Below, piece after piece: positions 8,475 through 17,800 of a DNA stretch of 64,000 nucleotides. Under the pieces are notes generated by a model. It was not told the DNA's origin, did not search any database, and saw only the letters and a list, made by a program, of their open reading frames with translations. The stretch is taken from the NCBI RefSeq assembly GCF_017876795.1, contig NZ_JAGIOR010000001.1, positions 715,501-779,500 on the forward strand, written 5' to 3'. Each line of letters starts with the position of its first letter. The stretch's first letter is position 1. The translations under genes were made by a program, and so were the position numbers. Origin of the DNA: Rhizobium leguminosarum. Its GTDB lineage: Bacteria; Pseudomonadota; Alphaproteobacteria; Rhizobiales; Rhizobiaceae.

Positions 8475-9449
8475 ATGAGCGGCAGCGACAACCCCTATAA
8501 CGGTTCCTTCGGAAATCAGATGACGGCGACGACAAGCTTCGGCGCCACACCGGAACCCGCGGCTGCAGCCGGCAGCTACATCACCGACACGACGACCGCG
8601 AATTTCGGCAAGGACGTCATCGAGGAATCGCGCAATCAGCCGGTGCTGGTCGATTTCTGGGCGCCTTGGTGCGGCCCGTGCAAACAGCTGACGCCGGTAT
8701 TGGAGAAGGTGGTCAACGAAGCCAAAGGCCGTGTCCGGTTGGTCAAGATGAACATCGACGACCATCCCTCGATCGCCGGCCAGCTCGGCATCCAGTCGAT
8801 CCCCGCGGTCATCGCCTTCGTCAACGGCCGCCCCGCCGACGGTTTCATGGGCGCAGTGCCGGAAAGCCAGATCCAGCAGTTCATCGACCGCATCGCCGGC
8901 CCGGCCGGCGCCGATGAGGCGGCCGAGATCGAAGCCGTGGTTACGGAAGCAGCAGAACTGCTGGCCGCCGGCAATATCAATGAGGCTGCCCAGCTCTACG
9001 CCGCGGTGATGCAGGCCGATCCGGAAAATGCCAAGGCGATTGCCGGAATGGCCGAATGCATGATCGCCGCAAACCAGCATGAGCGGGCGCGCGAAACTCT
9101 GACTGATCTGCCGGAAGAGCTGGCGAAGGACGCCGGCATCCAGGCGGTGCTGAAAAAGCTCGAGCAGATCGAGGAAGCACGCAAGCTCGGCGATCCCGTT
9201 GCGCTCGAACGTGACCTTGCTGTCAACCCAGACGACCATGAGGCGCGGCTGAAGCTCGCCAAGATCCTCAATGTCGAAGGTCGGCGCGACGAAGCGGCCG
9301 AGCACCTGCTGCTGATCATGCGCAAGGACCGCGCCTTTGACGATGACGGCGCCCGCCGCCAGCTGCTGCAGTTCTTCGAAGTCTGGGGCTTCAAGGATCC
9401 AGCGACGATTTCGGCTCGGCGCAAGCTTTCGGCGATGCTGTTCTCGTAG
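8475..9449 (+). CDS. Thioredoxin-domain protein with TPR tail (CnoX/YbbN family co-chaperone)
   Basis: A 324-residue fusion: an N-terminal linker of about 40 residues, a thioredoxin domain (about 45-145) with FWAPWCGPCKQ as active site, and a C-terminal tetratricopeptide region (about 165-310) with repeats such as AAQLYAAVMQADPENAKAIAGMAECMIAAN. Proteins of this layout act as redox-regulated holdases that protect unfolded proteins under oxidative stress and pass them to GroEL or DnaK. The full CGPC motif suggests retained oxidoreductase activity, unlike E. coli CnoX, which lacks it. ATG at 8475 follows GGGAGAT; upstream in-frame ATGs fall in the repeat. Followed closely by the Lon-N and Trm112-like genes, probably one transcript. 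Confidence 0.88.
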   Translation: MSGSDNPYNGSFGNQMTATTSFGATPEPAAAAGSYITDTTTANFGKDVIEESRNQPVLVDFWAPWCGPCKQLTPVLEKVVNEAKGRVRLVKMNIDDHPSIAGQLGIQSIPAVIAFVNGRPADGFMGAVPESQIQQFIDRIAGPAGADEAAEIEAVVTEAAELLAAGNINEAAQLYAAVMQADPENAKAIAGMAECMIAANQHERARETLTDLPEELAKDAGIQAVLKKLEQIEEARKLGDPVALERDLAVNPDDHEARLKLAKILNVEGRRDEAAEHLLLIMRKDRAFDDDGARRQLLQFFEVWGFKDPATISARRKLSAMLFS

Positions 9450-9608
9450 AGTGCTGCGGGTCCGACAGGGCGGCAAGGCGCTGTATCGCTTTGAATCTGC
9501 GCCTGATCCCGTTGAAAGTCGATTCGGATTTTCGGTGGTACGCGCTAAGTTTCGAGCATCTGCCCTTGCGTTTTCGGACGGGGGCACCACATTCTCGTGA
9601 GGACGGGC

Positions 9609-10310
9609 ATGCCCGTTGCAAGAATGCGGGACGGTTTCATGCAAGTCGGGAATGCCAGATACCTGAAGCCGGGCGATCTGCCTGATGCGATCGCCGTCTT
9701 CCCCTTGACCGGTGCCCTCCTTCTGCCGGCCGGGCAGCTTCCGCTCAACATTTTCGAACCGCGTTATCTGGCGATGCTGGATGCTGCACTGACGGGAAAC
9801 CGGCTGATCGGCATGGTTCAGCCGGCGCTCGGCGAACACGAGGACAAGGGCGGCGACCCCAATCTTGCCGCGGTCGGCTGCCTCGGCCGCATCACCTCCT
9901 TCGCCGAGACCGGCGACGGGCGCTATATCGTATCGCTGACCGGCGTCTGCCGCTTTCGGTTGCTGGAGGAGAAAGCGACCAGCGATCCGTTCCGCACCTT
10001 CCGCATTGTCCCGTTTATCGCCGATCTCTCGGCCGCGAACGAGGAGGAGGCGGTCGACCGCGCAGCGCTTCTGACCGCCTTCAAGGCCTATCTCGATGCC
10101 AACAAGCTGGAAGCGGACTGGGAGAGCGTCGAGCGGGCGAGCAATCTGACGCTTGTCAATTCACTGGCGATGATGTCGCCGTTCGGACCGGCTGAAAAGC
10201 AGGCACTGCTGGAAGCGCCCGATCTGAAGACGCGGGCCGAAACGCTGATCGCCATTACCGAGATCGTGCTGGCGCGGGTCTTCGGTGACTCCGACACGAT
10301 TCTGCAGTAG
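9609..10310 (+). CDS. LON N-terminal (substrate-binding) domain protein
   Basis: A stand-alone copy of the N-terminal domain of Lon protease, without the AAA+ or protease part. Seen: FPLTGALLLPAGQLPLNIFEPRYLAMLDAAL near the start, GCLGRITSFAETGDGRYIVSLTGVCRFRL in the middle and a helical C-terminus ending in ARVFGDSDTILQ. The family is widespread in rhizobia between the CnoX-like gene and a Trm112-like gene, as here, but its job is not established; a role in recognising misfolded proteins is an inference. ATG at 9609 follows GAGGACG; a GTG at 9597 or the ATG at the MQVGNARY segment are alternatives. Its stop is nine bases before the next start. Confidence 0.85.
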   Translation: MPVARMRDGFMQVGNARYLKPGDLPDAIAVFPLTGALLLPAGQLPLNIFEPRYLAMLDAALTGNRLIGMVQPALGEHEDKGGDPNLAAVGCLGRITSFAETGDGRYIVSLTGVCRFRLLEEKATSDPFRTFRIVPFIADLSAANEEEAVDRAALLTAFKAYLDANKLEADWESVERASNLTLVNSLAMMSPFGPAEKQALLEAPDLKTRAETLIAITEIVLARVFGDSDTILQ

Positions 10311-10319
10311 ACTTCAGCC

Positions 10320-10508
10320 ATGGATGAAAAACTCAGCCGCGTCGATCCAAAGCTGCTCGATCTCCTGGTCTGCCCGCTCTCCAAGGGCCGGCTTTCCTAT
10401 GATCGCGAGCACAATGAGCTTGTCTCGGAAAAGGCGCGGCTTGCCTATCCGATCCGCGACGGCATTCCGATCATGCTGGTATCCGAAGCCCGCGGCCTCG
10501 ACGAATAG
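10320..10508 (+). CDS. Trm112-like small protein (UPF0434/YcaR family)
   Basis: 62-residue protein with the signature [20 protein letters not shown] followed by [18 protein letters not shown]. Members resemble the Trm112 activator of methyltransferases; in bacteria the function is mostly unproven. Only one of the zinc-ligand cysteines (VCP) is kept, so zinc binding is doubtful here. Follows the Lon-N-domain gene by nine bases and is therefore likely co-transcribed; the next gene is convergent and ends 16 bases away. Confidence 0.85.
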   Translation: MDEKLSRVDPKLLDLLVCPLSKGRLSYDREHNELVSEKARLAYPIRDGIPIMLVSEARGLDE

Positions 10509-10524
10509 ACCCTTTAAATCGTCA

Positions 10525-11739
10525 TCAAATTACTTGGCCGGCCAGCAGCCGCGGATTGTCCTTTGCCGTCGTTCCCGCCGCCTGGCCGATGAAGAAGGAT
10601 TTGAGGCGCGGCAGCCGGTCGACGATGCCGAGGCCGACGTCGCGGGCGATGCGGATCGGCATTGCGTCGTTGGAGAACAGCCGGTTCAGCACGTCCGTCG
10701 TCACGCCCATACGGAACGTGTCGAAGCGGCGCCAGGTCTGATAACGTTCGAGAATGTTGATCGATCCGATATCGAGGCCGAGCCGATCAGCCTCGACGAT
10801 CGTTTCGGCAAGTGCCGCTACATCTTTGAAGCCGAGATTGAGGCCTTGGCCTGAGATCGGGTGAATGCCGTGGGCGGCGTCGCCGGCCAGCGCGAAACGC
10901 GGTGCGACGAACGCGCGGGCTAGCGTCAGGCCGAGCGGGAAGGCGCGCTTGTCGCCGATGATTTTCAGCGCCCCGAGCTTGTGGCCGAAGCGGCGTTCGA
11001 GCTCTTCCTCGAAGACCAGGTCGTCGGCGGCGACCAGCCGATCGGCATCATGTGTCCGCTCCGTCCAGACGAGCGAGGAGCGATTGTTCTTGAGTGGCAG
11101 GATGGCGAAGGGGCCGGCCGGCAGGAAATGCTCCTCGGCGCAGCCATCATGCGGCCGCTCATGCTCGACGGTTGCAACGATGCCCGACTGGCCGTAGTCC
11201 CAGGTGACGGTCCTGATGCTGGCGAGATCGCGCAGCGTCGAGCGCACGCCGTCGCAGGCAACCAACAGCCGGCTCTCCAGCGCGCTGCCATCCGAAAGCG
11301 TGACGGTGACATGGGTATCATGCGTCTTCAGTTCCGTGGCGCCGAGCCCGTGACGGATGTCGATGCCAAGCCGCTCGCAGACGCCGCGTAGCGCTGCGAC
11401 CATGGCAACATTCGGGATCATGTGGGCGAAAGGCCGGCCTTCCGCCGCTTCGCCGTCGAAGGTAAGAAAAACCGGGCGCACCGGATCGGAGGTCTTGGAG
11501 TCGGTGACGATCATTTTGGTGATCGGCTGGGCTTCCGGCTCGATTTCGTTCCAAATGCCAAAGACCTCGAGCATCTTCGCCGCCGCCGCGATGACGGCGG
11601 AAGCGCGCGTATCGTTTTTCCAGACATGCTCGGGGGCTGCCTCGACGACCGCGACATTCAGATGGGGTGCTGCCTGTTTGACCGCGACAGCGGCGGAAAG
11701 GCCGACATACCCCCCGCCCACAACCAGCATGTCCAGCAT
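10525..11739 (-). CDS. UbiH/UbiF/Coq6-family FAD-dependent hydroxylase (ubiquinone biosynthesis)
   Basis: Predicted aromatic-ring hydroxylase acting on a ubiquinone precursor with FAD, NAD(P)H and O2. The 404-residue protein shows the three flavoprotein motifs: the Rossmann dinucleotide site VVGGGYVGLSAAVAV at residues about 6-20, the middle LVACDGVRSTLR (DG motif, about residue 160), and ALAGDAAHGIHPISGQGLNLG (the GD motif contacting FAD ribose, about residue 280). Which ring position it hydroxylates cannot be told from sequence. ATG lies near 11739 with a weak Shine-Dalgarno. It is divergent from the tesB locus and convergent with the Trm112-like gene. Confidence 0.88.
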   Translation of the reverse strand: MLDMLVVGGGYVGLSAAVAVKQAAPHLNVAVVEAAPEHVWKNDTRASAVIAAAAKMLEVFGIWNEIEPEAQPITKMIVTDSKTSDPVRPVFLTFDGEAAEGRPFAHMIPNVAMVAALRGVCERLGIDIRHGLGATELKTHDTHVTVTLSDGSALESRLLVACDGVRSTLRDLASIRTVTWDYGQSGIVATVEHERPHDGCAEEHFLPAGPFAILPLKNNRSSLVWTERTHDADRLVAADDLVFEEELERRFGHKLGALKIIGDKRAFPLGLTLARAFVAPRFALAGDAAHGIHPISGQGLNLGFKDVAALAETIVEADRLGLDIGSINILERYQTWRRFDTFRMGVTTDVLNRLFSNDAMPIRIARDVGLGIVDRLPRLKSFFIGQAAGTTAKDNPRLLAGQVI

Positions 11740-11823
11740 CGCGCCGCTCCCGTACCTTCTGCCTCAGATGTGACCTATATAGATCATCGCAACTTCACTT
11801 CCTACCGCCGGGAGACATACAAA

Positions 11824-12707
11824 ATGACGCGCGAGACGACCGGGTCTTCGGCAATGGAGACACTGCTTTCGACGCTCGACCTGGAGCCGATCGAGGTCGA
11901 TATCTTCCGTGGGCGCAGTCCGCAGGCCGGCTGGCAGCGGGTCTTCGGCGGCCAGGTGATCGGCCAGGCGTTGATGGCGGCGCAACGCACCATCGAGGGC
12001 GAGCGTTTCGTGCATTCGCTGCATGCTTATTTCATGCGGCCCGGCGATCCCTCAGTACCGATCATCTACCAGGCGGAGCGCATCCGCGACGGATCAAGCT
12101 TCAATACGAGGCGCGTCGTCGCGATCCAGCACGGCAAGGCGATCTTCACGCTGTCGGCCTCCTTCCAGGTGGAGGAGGCGGGCTTCGAGCACCAGATCGT
12201 CATTCCCGAGGTGACGATGCCCGAAGCGCTGCTCGGCGAACAGCAGATCAAGGAGCAATATCTCGCGCATGCGCCGGAGGCGATCCGAAAATACTGGCAG
12301 CGCGAGCGGCCGATCGAGATCCGTCCGGTCTCGTTGACCCATATTTTTCCGACAAGAGGCTCGAGCCCAAACAAGACGTCTGGGTGCGCGCCACCGGCCC
12401 GGTTCCCGACGATCGGCTCTATCAGGCGGCCGTGCTTGCCTATCTTTCGGACATGACCCTGCTCGATACGTCGCTTTATGCACACGGCACCTCCATCTTC
12501 GACCAGAGCCTGCAGGTGGCAAGCCTCGATCATTCCATGTGGTTCCACAGACCCTGCAAGCTCGACGACTGGCTGCTCTATACGCAGGACAGCCCGTCGA
12601 CTTCGGGTGCCAGAGGGCTGACCCGGGGTAGCCTGTTTACCCGATCGGGTGAGTTGATCGCCTCTGTCGCGCAGGAAGGTCTGATTCGGAAAAAGGCAAA
12701 TGAATAA
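11824..12707 (+). pseudogene. tesB: Acyl-CoA thioesterase II gene with a one-base frameshift
   Basis: Two adjoining frames together make a full double-hotdog TesB. The first runs from ATG 11824 (LEPIEVDIFRGRSPQAGWQRVFGGQV, then SLHAYFMRPGD) to about 12342; the second continues from there with WVRATGPVPDDRLYQAAVLAYLSDM, SLDHSMWFHRPCKLDDWLLY and the GARGLTRGSLF end. The family sequence expected at the join is SLTHYFSD; the DNA reads ...ACCCAT-ATTTTTCCGAC..., so one T is missing between CAT and ATTTTT. With that T the frame is open to 12707 (about 294 residues). TesB hydrolyses medium and long acyl-CoA. Either a recent inactivating deletion or a sequencing error in a T-run; everything else looks intact. 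Confidence 0.85.
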
Positions 12708-12729
12708 AAAATATTCATCTTTTTAAATT

Positions 12730-12746
12730 TGCATATTATTTGTGCA
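12730..12746 (+). promoter_or_regulatory. Candidate NtrC binding site upstream of glnK-amtB
   Basis: A 17-base element with TGCA at its left end and GTGCA at its right end, fitting the spacing of the NtrC consensus TGCAC-N7-GTGCA (one mismatch in the left arm). It lies about 95 bases upstream of the sigma-54 promoter, a normal enhancer distance. Two tandem 11-base units (GCCGGTCATTT at 12754-12764 and 12765-12775) lie just downstream of it. Confidence 0.5.
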
Positions 12747-12840
12747 CTTGTTGGCCGGTCATTTGCCGGTCATTTGCCTGTTTATTGGCGCTCTATATTA
12801 TAATTGTTATTTTTCAATATGTTATGTCATGCCTCGAATC

Positions 12841-12856
12841 TGGCACGTCCCTTGAA
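12841..12856 (+). promoter_or_regulatory. Sigma-54 (-24/-12) promoter of glnK-amtB
   Basis: TGGCACGTCCCTTGAA matches the RpoN consensus TGGCACG-N4-TTGCA with one change at the -12 element (GA for GC). GG and the -12 G are 12 bases apart as required. Transcription would start near 12867, leaving a leader of about 75 bases before glnK. Nitrogen-limitation control of glnK-amtB through RpoN is established in rhizobia and other proteobacteria. Confidence 0.75.
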
Positions 12857-12922
12857 TGTATATCGCCGGTCGCTGTTCAGGAACGTCAGCGGCAAGGAGA
12901 GTCGGCTCCGCGCCGAGGATAA

Positions 12923-13279
<357 letters not shown>

Positions 13280-13304
13280 GCGGCAGATCAAGGAGCTTTT
13301 TCCA

Positions 13305-14741
13305 ATGTCAATTTCGAAGTTTTCTTCCAGCTTTGCGCGGATTTGCGCAGCTTCGGCGGCGCTTCTCGCGCCGGCTGTCGCTTTCGCGCAGGAGGCTGCG
13401 CCAGCCGCTGCCACCGCCACCGCTGCTGCCGCTCCGGCCTTCACCATGGACAAGGGTGACAACACCTGGATGCTCGTCTCCTCGGCGCTCGTCCTGCTGA
13501 TGACCATCCCCGGCCTTGCGCTTTTCTACGGCGGTCTCGTCCGCGCCAAGAACATGCTCTCCGTACTGATGCAGGTCTTCATGATCACGGCCGTCGTGGC
13601 GCTGATCTGGGTGACCTACGGCTATTCACTCGCCTTCACCGACGGCGGTTCGCTGAACAGCTTCGTCGGCGGCTTCTCCAAGGCTTTCCTTGCCGGCGTC
13701 AACACCTCGTCGCTCGCCGAAACCTTCTCGAAGGGCGTCGCCATTCCGGAATACACCTTCATCGTCTTCCAGATGACCTTTGCCTGCATCACGCCGGGCC
13801 TGATCGTCGGCGCATTCGCCGAACGTATCAAGTTCTCGGCCGTTATGCTGTTCGTCGTGCTTTGGGTGACCTTCATCTACTTCCCGATGGCGCACATGGT
13901 CTGGTTCTGGGGCGGTCCGAGCTCCTACACCTCGCCGGCCGGCCTGATCTTCTCCTACGGCGCAATCGACTTTGCCGGCGGCACGGTCGTCCACATCAAT
14001 GCCGGTATCGCCGGCCTCGTCGGCGCCATCATGCTCGGCAAGCGCACCGGCTATAAGAAGGAAATCATGGCCCCGCATTCGATGACGCTGACCATGGTCG
14101 GCGCCTCGCTGCTCTGGGTCGGCTGGTTCGGCTTCAATGCCGGCTCCAACCTCGAAGCCAATGCCTACGCCTCGCTTGCCTTTATCAACACCTTCGTCGC
14201 GACGGCTGCCGCCGCCGTGTCCTGGTGCATCGTCGAAAGCCTGACCCGCGGCAAGGCTTCGATGCTTGGTGGTGCTTCCGGCGCGGTTGCCGGTCTCGTC
14301 GCCATCACCCCGGCGGCCGGTTTTGCCGGCCCGATGGGCTCGATCGTTCTCGGCCTCATCGTCTCGCCGGTCTGCTACTTCTTCGTCGACGTCGTGAAGA
14401 ACAAGTTCAATTACGACGACAGCCTCGACGTCTTCGGCGTCCATTGCGTCGGCGGCATCATCGGCGCTCTCGGCACCGGCATCCTCGTCAACCCGGCACT
14501 CGGCGGTGCTGGCATCGTCGACTATTCCACCGCCGATTTCGCCGCCTCCTATGCCGGCACGGCAACCCAGGTGCTCGCCCAGGCCAAGGGCGTGCTGACG
14601 ACACTGCTTTGGTCGGGCATCGGTTCGGCGATCCTCTACAAGATCGTCGACGTCGTCATCGGCCTGCGCGTGAGCGTCGAAGCCGAGCGCGAAGGTCTCG
14701 ACCTTTCGACCCACGGCGAAGCCGCCTACCACTCTTCCTGA
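13305..14741 (+). CDS. amtB: Ammonium transporter AmtB
   Basis: Trimeric inner-membrane channel for ammonium uptake at low supply. The 478-residue protein begins with a cleavable signal peptide and an Ala-rich stretch (to about residue 45), then eleven membrane helices. Family landmarks: LVLLMTIPGLALFYGGLVRAKN near residue 60, the AHMVWFW segment at the pore, the DFAGGTVVHINAGIAGLVGA motif with the first pore histidine, and DVFGVHCVGGIIGALGTG with the second. ATG follows AAGGAGC. Co-transcribed with glnK from the sigma-54 promoter; GlnK blocks the channel when nitrogen is sufficient. Two hairpins downstream close the operon. Confidence 0.95.
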   Translation: MSISKFSSSFARICAASAALLAPAVAFAQEAAPAAATATAAAAPAFTMDKGDNTWMLVSSALVLLMTIPGLALFYGGLVRAKNMLSVLMQVFMITAVVALIWVTYGYSLAFTDGGSLNSFVGGFSKAFLAGVNTSSLAETFSKGVAIPEYTFIVFQMTFACITPGLIVGAFAERIKFSAVMLFVVLWVTFIYFPMAHMVWFWGGPSSYTSPAGLIFSYGAIDFAGGTVVHINAGIAGLVGAIMLGKRTGYKKEIMAPHSMTLTMVGASLLWVGWFGFNAGSNLEANAYASLAFINTFVATAAAAVSWCIVESLTRGKASMLGGASGAVAGLVAITPAAGFAGPMGSIVLGLIVSPVCYFFVDVVKNKFNYDDSLDVFGVHCVGGIIGALGTGILVNPALGGAGIVDYSTADFAASYAGTATQVLAQAKGVLTTLLWSGIGSAILYKIVDVVIGLRVSVEAEREGLDLSTHGEAAYHSS

Positions 14742-14752
14742 TCGCAGGGTTT

Positions 14753-14774
14753 GCGGCGCCCAGAAGGGCGCCGC
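14753..14774 (+). terminator. Hairpin just after amtB
   Basis: GCGGCGCCC and GGGCGCCGC form a perfect 9-base stem with an AGAA loop, 11 bases after the amtB stop. There is no T-run, so it may act as an RNA-stabilising 3' structure ahead of the true terminator at 14817. Confidence 0.5.
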
Positions 14775-14816
14775 TTCACGGCCCGTCGCGGCCTATTTAA
14801 TCATAGACCGCATTTG

Positions 14817-14846
14817 GCCCGGACCTTTCGAGGTTCGGGCTTTTTT
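14817..14846 (+). terminator. Rho-independent terminator of glnK-amtB
   Basis: GCCCGGACC and GGTTCGGGC form a 9-base stem (one G-T pair) with a 6-base loop, followed by six T. It lies about 75 bases beyond amtB and before the ftsK promoter region. Confidence 0.85.
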
Positions 14847-14884
14847 CATTTCCCTGTCGCGAATGCACGTCCAGGCATGCATGG

Positions 14885-14899
14885 TTAACATCGCTTTAA
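14885..14899 (+). promoter_or_regulatory. CtrA box (TTAA-N7-TTAA) upstream of ftsK
   Basis: TTAA at 14885-14888, seven bases, TTAA at 14896-14899, followed by C: an exact match to the full CtrA consensus TTAA-N7-TTAAC. It lies about 90 bases before the ftsK start. CtrA is the cell-cycle master regulator of alphaproteobacteria, and a division gene is a plausible target. Confidence 0.55.
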
Positions 14900-14988
14900 C
14901 CCGGCTCTGATTAGGTGGAGCGGACGCATTTTGGCACGGCGAAGCTTCGGTGATTCGCATGCCCTCAGGCATTGGACGGGTTAGACAC

Positions 14989-17661
14989 ATGGCAAGAAGC
15001 ACGTCGCCGGCGATGGATGGCCGTCCGGATCGGTTCTCCTTCTCGGCATTCATGCTGCGGCAGATCCAGGCCCTCATCGGCTTTGCGATCTTTCTGCTAT
15101 TGGCGCTCTGCGTCGCGGCGCTGGCGACATGGAACGTTGCCGATCCGAGCTATTCCTATGCCACTGCCAACCTGCCGACGAATATCCTCGGTTATAGCGG
15201 GGCTGCCTTTGCCGATATCGTCATGCAGTTCCTCGGCCTGGCCAGCGTCGTTTCGATGCTGCCGATCGTCGCCTGGGCGCTGACGCTGATCTCGGGCCGC
15301 CGCTTCAGCCGTATCCCCGCCCGAGCCGGCGCCTGGCTTGCCGGCTCGGTGCTGTCCTGCGCCGTGATCGGCTGCTTCCCGCCGCCGCTCACCTGGCCGA
15401 TCCCCAACGGGATCGGTGGCGTTATCGGCGACATGATCCTGCGTTTTCCTGCACTCTTCGTCGGCGCTTATCCCACCGGCACCTTCGCCATGGTCGTCGG
15501 CTGCATCTTTGCCGCACCGACCGCCTGGATGATGCTCTTTGCCTCGGGCCTCGTCGGCCGCAGCGATGCCGATGAGGAGATCGAGGAAGACTACGTCGGG
15601 ACAACAAGCAAGGCCCGCGTCGTCGGAGACGAGGACGAGGAAGACGAGTCGCGCTGGGTCGCTCTCAGCGGCGCCGTGACGCATGCCTGGTACATGAGCC
15701 AGGGACGGCTGCGGCGGCTTTTCGGCATGGGGCCGCGCAAGCGGCGCCAGGGCGATTTCGAATCACCCTATGATTTCAACGATGACGAGTTCGGCACGCT
15801 GAACGAACCGGTCCGCGCCAAGGCGCCCACCGTCCGCGGCGAGCGCATGGAGCCGTCGATGGAGGCGCGGGCGACTTCGCCGCGGCGCATCGTCTCTGCA
15901 CCGTCACTTTCCGTCGATGACGACGGTGACGACGACGACGATCTGCCCTTCGATGCCGACATGCCGCCGCGCCCGGCCGATATCCTGCCCGATGATGATG
16001 ACGACGACTGGATGATCCGTGCACCGGCAAAGGCCGCTGGCAAGCCGGAACCGCGCGTCATGCCTTTGGTCTCGCGTCCGAAGCCCAGCGCCCGCATCGA
16101 GCGCGAGGCGCAGGGCTCGTTCATCCGCCCCGAGGGTTTCCAGCTGCCCTCGATGCATCTGCTTGCCGAACCGAAGAATGTCGTGCGCGACTCAACACTA
16201 TCAGCCGATGCGCTGGAGCAGAACGCCCGCATGCTCGAAGGCGTGCTCGAGGATTTCGGCGTCAAGGGCGAGATCATCCATGTCCGCCCGGGCCCGGTCG
16301 TCACGCTTTATGAACTGGAGCCGGCACCCGGCATCAAGTCGTCGCGCGTCATCGGCCTTGCTGACGATATCGCCCGTTCGATGAGCGCCATTGCCGCCCG
16401 CGTCGCCGTCGTGCCCGGCCGCAACGCGATCGGCATCGAATTGCCGAACCAGACGCGCGAGACCGTCTATCTGCGTGAACTTATCGCCTCCAGGGATTTC
16501 GAAGGCAGCAAGGCGAAGCTCGCCATGGCGCTCGGCAAGACGATCGGCGGCGAAGCCGTCATCGCCGACCTCGCCAAGATGCCGCATCTGCTCGTCGCCG
16601 GCACCACCGGCTCCGGCAAGTCGGTTGCCATCAACACGATGATCCTGTCGCTGCTCTATCGCATGACGCCGGAACAGTGCCGGCTGATCATGATCGACCC
16701 GAAGATGCTCGAACTTTCGGTCTATGACGGCATCCCACACCTGCTTTCGCCTGTCGTCACCGATCCAAAGAAAGCCGTCGTCGCGCTCAAATGGACCGTG
16801 CGCGAGATGGAAGAGCGCTACAAGAAGATGTCGAAGATCGGTGTGCGCAACATCGACGGCTTCAACACCCGCGTCGAGCAGGCCTTGTCGAAGGGCGAAG
16901 CGATCTCGCGTACGGTGCAGACCGGCTTCGATCGCCACACCGGCGAGGCAATGTACGAGACCGAAGAATTCGACCTCAGGCCGATGCCCTATATCGTCGT
17001 CATCATCGACGAAATGGCCGACCTGATGATGGTCGCCGGCAAGGATATCGAAGGCGCCGTGCAACGGTTGGCGCAGATGGCGCGCGCGGCCGGCATCCAC
17101 GTGATCATGGCGACGCAGCGCCCCTCGGTCGACGTCATCACCGGCACGATCAAGGCGAACTTCCCGACCCGAATCTCCTTCCAGGTGACCTCGAAGATCG
17201 ACAGCCGCACCATCCTCGGTGAGCAGGGCGCTGAACAGCTGCTCGGCATGGGCGACATGCTCTACATGGCGGGCGGCGGACGTATCCAGCGCGTGCACGG
17301 GCCGTTCGTCTCGGATGTCGAGGTGGAAGAGATCGTCTCCTACCTGAAGACCCAGGGCTCGCCGCAGTATCTCGATGCGATCACCGCCGACGACGACGAG
17401 GATGGCGATTACGGCGGCGGTGGCCCGGCCGGCACATCAAACCTCTCGGATTCGGAAGATCCTTACGATCAGGCCGTCGCCATCGTGCTGCGTGACGGCA
17501 AGGCCTCGACCTCCTACGTCCAGCGCCGGCTCGGCATCGGCTACAACCGGGCCGCCTCGCTCATCGAGCGGATGGAGAAGGAAGGCATCATCGGGCCGGC
17601 CAATCATGCCGGCAAACGCGAGATTCTTGTTCCGACCGAAGGCGACATCCTCGACCGCTGA
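14989..17661 (+). CDS. ftsK: DNA translocase FtsK
   Basis: Septum-anchored motor that pumps DNA during chromosome segregation and activates XerCD at dif. The 890-residue protein has four hydrophobic segments between about residues 20 and 180, a charged linker (about 190-400) rich in Asp/Glu with runs of consecutive aspartates, then the motor: Walker A GTTGSGKS at residues 538-545, [13 protein letters not shown] as Walker [14 protein letters not shown], and the C-terminal winged-helix gamma domain ([21 protein letters not shown]), which reads oriented DNA motifs. ATG 14989 begins the conserved MARSTSP N-terminus; an ATG at 14950 is less likely. Monocistronic or with lolA 140 bases downstream. 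Confidence 0.95.
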   Translation: MARSTSPAMDGRPDRFSFSAFMLRQIQALIGFAIFLLLALCVAALATWNVADPSYSYATANLPTNILGYSGAAFADIVMQFLGLASVVSMLPIVAWALTLISGRRFSRIPARAGAWLAGSVLSCAVIGCFPPPLTWPIPNGIGGVIGDMILRFPALFVGAYPTGTFAMVVGCIFAAPTAWMMLFASGLVGRSDADEEIEEDYVGTTSKARVVGDEDEEDESRWVALSGAVTHAWYMSQGRLRRLFGMGPRKRRQGDFESPYDFNDDEFGTLNEPVRAKAPTVRGERMEPSMEARATSPRRIVSAPSLSVDDDGDDDDDLPFDADMPPRPADILPDDDDDDWMIRAPAKAAGKPEPRVMPLVSRPKPSARIEREAQGSFIRPEGFQLPSMHLLAEPKNVVRDSTLSADALEQNARMLEGVLEDFGVKGEIIHVRPGPVVTLYELEPAPGIKSSRVIGLADDIARSMSAIAARVAVVPGRNAIGIELPNQTRETVYLRELIASRDFEGSKAKLAMALGKTIGGEAVIADLAKMPHLLVAGTTGSGKSVAINTMILSLLYRMTPEQCRLIMIDPKMLELSVYDGIPHLLSPVVTDPKKAVVALKWTVREMEERYKKMSKIGVRNIDGFNTRVEQALSKGEAISRTVQTGFDRHTGEAMYETEEFDLRPMPYIVVIIDEMADLMMVAGKDIEGAVQRLAQMARAAGIHVIMATQRPSVDVITGTIKANFPTRISFQVTSKIDSRTILGEQGAEQLLGMGDMLYMAGGGRIQRVHGPFVSDVEVEEIVSYLKTQGSPQYLDAITADDDEDGDYGGGGPAGTSNLSDSEDPYDQAVAIVLRDGKASTSYVQRRLGIGYNRAASLIERMEKEGIIGPANHAGKREILVPTEGDILDR

Positions 17662-17800
17662 AATAATCGGCATATATTTCCAATAGGGCCGCTTTTGCGG
17701 AAACCTGACAGCGTCGAAGCCGTTACCTCTCGCGGGCCAATCGCAACGCCTTGAAGACGCCGCCTTTCGGCAGCATGCAGATCGCATAAAGGAGATTTAG

